From JBLHLB01 sp047618505 (GTDB lineage Bacteria > Planctomycetota > UBA1135 > GCA-002686595): DNA of 6,000 bases. A program made the position numbers and the translations under genes. The stretch lies in assembly GCA_047618505.1 (NCBI GenBank), contig JBLHLB010000261.1, positions 1 to 6,000 of the forward strand, read 5' to 3'. Of this stretch, positions 5,156 to 6,000 are shown piece by piece. The first letter of the stretch is position 1, and every line of letters begins with the position of its first letter. A model generated the notes under the pieces. That model was not told the DNA's origin. It was given only the letters and a program-made list of their open reading frames with translations, and did no database searches.

Positions 5156-6000
5156 GACTCCTCTCCTTTCCTCTTGGCTTCGTCTAGATCGACTGTCTCG
5201 TTAGAAGCGTGCGATTGGGGAGACCAGCAGCGCACCTCACGACCGAAAGCGGTGACACCGAGCAAGTACTTCAAAGCGCCCCGGCCAGCCTTGTTGTAGA
5301 TGCCGTCCATTGAACTGCGACGCCAGGTGAGCTCGTTCAAGAGTTTTTCAGCCAGCCGGCTCGCCCGCCGGACACGGGAGAGAAGTGCGTTGGCGGGATC
5401 TTCAACCTCCGTAGGAAGCGGCTCCCCCATCAACGCGTGCAGTTCTCGCGAGAGGGGCGCAAGCTCCGCCGAAACGAACAGGGCCTGGGCATCGAGTAAA
5501 TGGCCCGCGATGGCTGCGCCAGGCGCGGCTTGTCCACCGACGGCGGCAATGCTGCTGCGCAGGCGATCAAAGCGTTCCTCGAACTGATCCAATTGAGCGG
5601 CATCAACGACCTCCCCGCGGATGCTGGATTCCAACTCCTCAAGTTGCGCCAAGTCCCGCGCCAGATGGTCGTGTTTGCTCTGGAGCCACGAGAGGTGTTC
5701 GTCTCGGGACTCGACCTCTCCGCGCAACCATTTAGACTCCTCACGTAGGGCCACGAGTTCAGCCTGGACGCTCTCGATCTCCTGGTCCTTCTGATCGAGC
5801 AAGCCCGTGAGCCAGGCGCGCTCCTTTTCGCTATCGTTGCGACGCCACAGCGCCTCGCGTCGCGCGTCACGCAGCAACTCGCGGCTGCGCGGTTCACCAT
5901 TGAACATCTCGGCCACGCGTTTTTCGAAGACGCCGTCCTCCGCACCCAATTCCCGGCGCAGATCCGCGAGACCTTCCATGGTCTGTTTGTAGAGCTCTCG
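5152..6000 (-). CDS. C-terminal part of a long coiled-coil protein, function unknown (runs off right edge)
   Basis: The minus-strand frame is open through the window edge. The first Met, at 5979, is preceded by seven sense codons (reading R-E-L-Y-K-Q-T) and has no Shine-Dalgarno, so the true start is probably outside the window. Numbering from that Met, the 275 visible residues hold an uninterrupted heptad pattern from about 57 to 113 (a/d positions L57, L61, I68, V71, L75, L78, L85, V89, L96, L99, L106, L110, L113). W56, W84 and W98 fall in one heptad register. Residues 120-220 look helical, and 227-250 form a more globular patch (YNKAGRGALKYLLGVTAFG) before a polar tail. There is no membrane segment. 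It overlaps the GT2 start by ATGA, so the two are probably made together. Proteins of this shape in polysaccharide loci are sometimes methyltransferase or glycosyltransferase fusions, or chain-length regulators. That is inference; no catalytic domain is visible here. Confidence 0.8.
   Translation of the reverse strand, partial: RELYKQTMEGLADLRRELGAEDGVFEKRVAEMFNGEPRSRELLRDARREALWRRNDSEKERAWLTGLLDQKDQEIESVQAELVALREESKWLRGEVESRDEHLSWLQSKHDHLARDLAQLEELESSIRGEVVDAAQLDQFEERFDRLRSSIAAVGGQAAPGAAIAGHLLDAQALFVSAELAPLSRELHALMGEPLPTEVEDPANALLSRVRRASRLAEKLLNELTWRRSSMDGIYNKAGRGALKYLLGVTAFGREVRCWSPQSHASNETVDLDEAKRKGEES
5163..5168 (-). promoter_or_regulatory. Shine-Dalgarno site for the GT2 gene, inside the upstream coding region
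   Basis: On the minus strand AAGGAG (5168 to 5163) ends 7 nt before the GT2 start codon at 5155. It lies within the last codons of the coiled-coil gene (the K-G-E part of its C-terminus). Together with the ATGA overlap it fixes the GT2 start and suggests coupled translation. It is much stronger than anything upstream of coaE or rho. Confidence 0.75.

Overview
The window looks like a GC-rich bacterial chromosome segment, most plausibly from a planctomycete or a related lineage. The hints are three: dephospho-CoA kinase lies next to Rho, a pairing I recall from planctomycete genomes; Rho carries an APPRTGKT-type P-loop and a basic, glycine-rich N-terminal extension; and coaE and rho lack clear Shine-Dalgarno sites. 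No marker gene settles the taxonomy, so this is inference. There are no mobile elements, CRISPR arrays, tRNAs or rRNAs that I can support.

Layout. Positions 1-184 hold the first 61 codons of a minus-strand gene for a single-pass membrane protein that runs off the left edge. Positions 185-641 are a divergent intergenic region with no convincing gene. It contains several small inverted repeats and a weak minus-strand promoter candidate. On the plus strand follow coaE (642-1349), rho (1453-2904) and a GT4-family glycosyltransferase (2916-4169) starting only 11 nt after rho. On the minus strand, transcribed toward them, are the C-terminal part of a long coiled-coil protein (5152-6000, running off the right edge) and a GT2-family glycosyltransferase (4166-5155). 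These two are joined by an ATGA stop/start overlap. The two strands meet at 4166-4169, where the stop codons of the GT4 and GT2 genes overlap within the four bases TTAG.

How the genes fit together. coaE and rho are housekeeping genes for coenzyme A synthesis and transcription termination. The three genes on the right look like the edge of a surface-polysaccharide or glycan-assembly locus. GT4 and GT2 would add sugars to a lipid- or protein-linked acceptor, and the coiled-coil protein could be a scaffold or length-control partner, but its function is not recognised. I found no strong evidence for a new biological system. The points most worth a second look are the coiled-coil/GT2 pair, the cysteine cluster in the GT4 enzyme, the overlapping convergent stops with no terminator, the rho-GT4 junction, and the structured intergenic region upstream of coaE.
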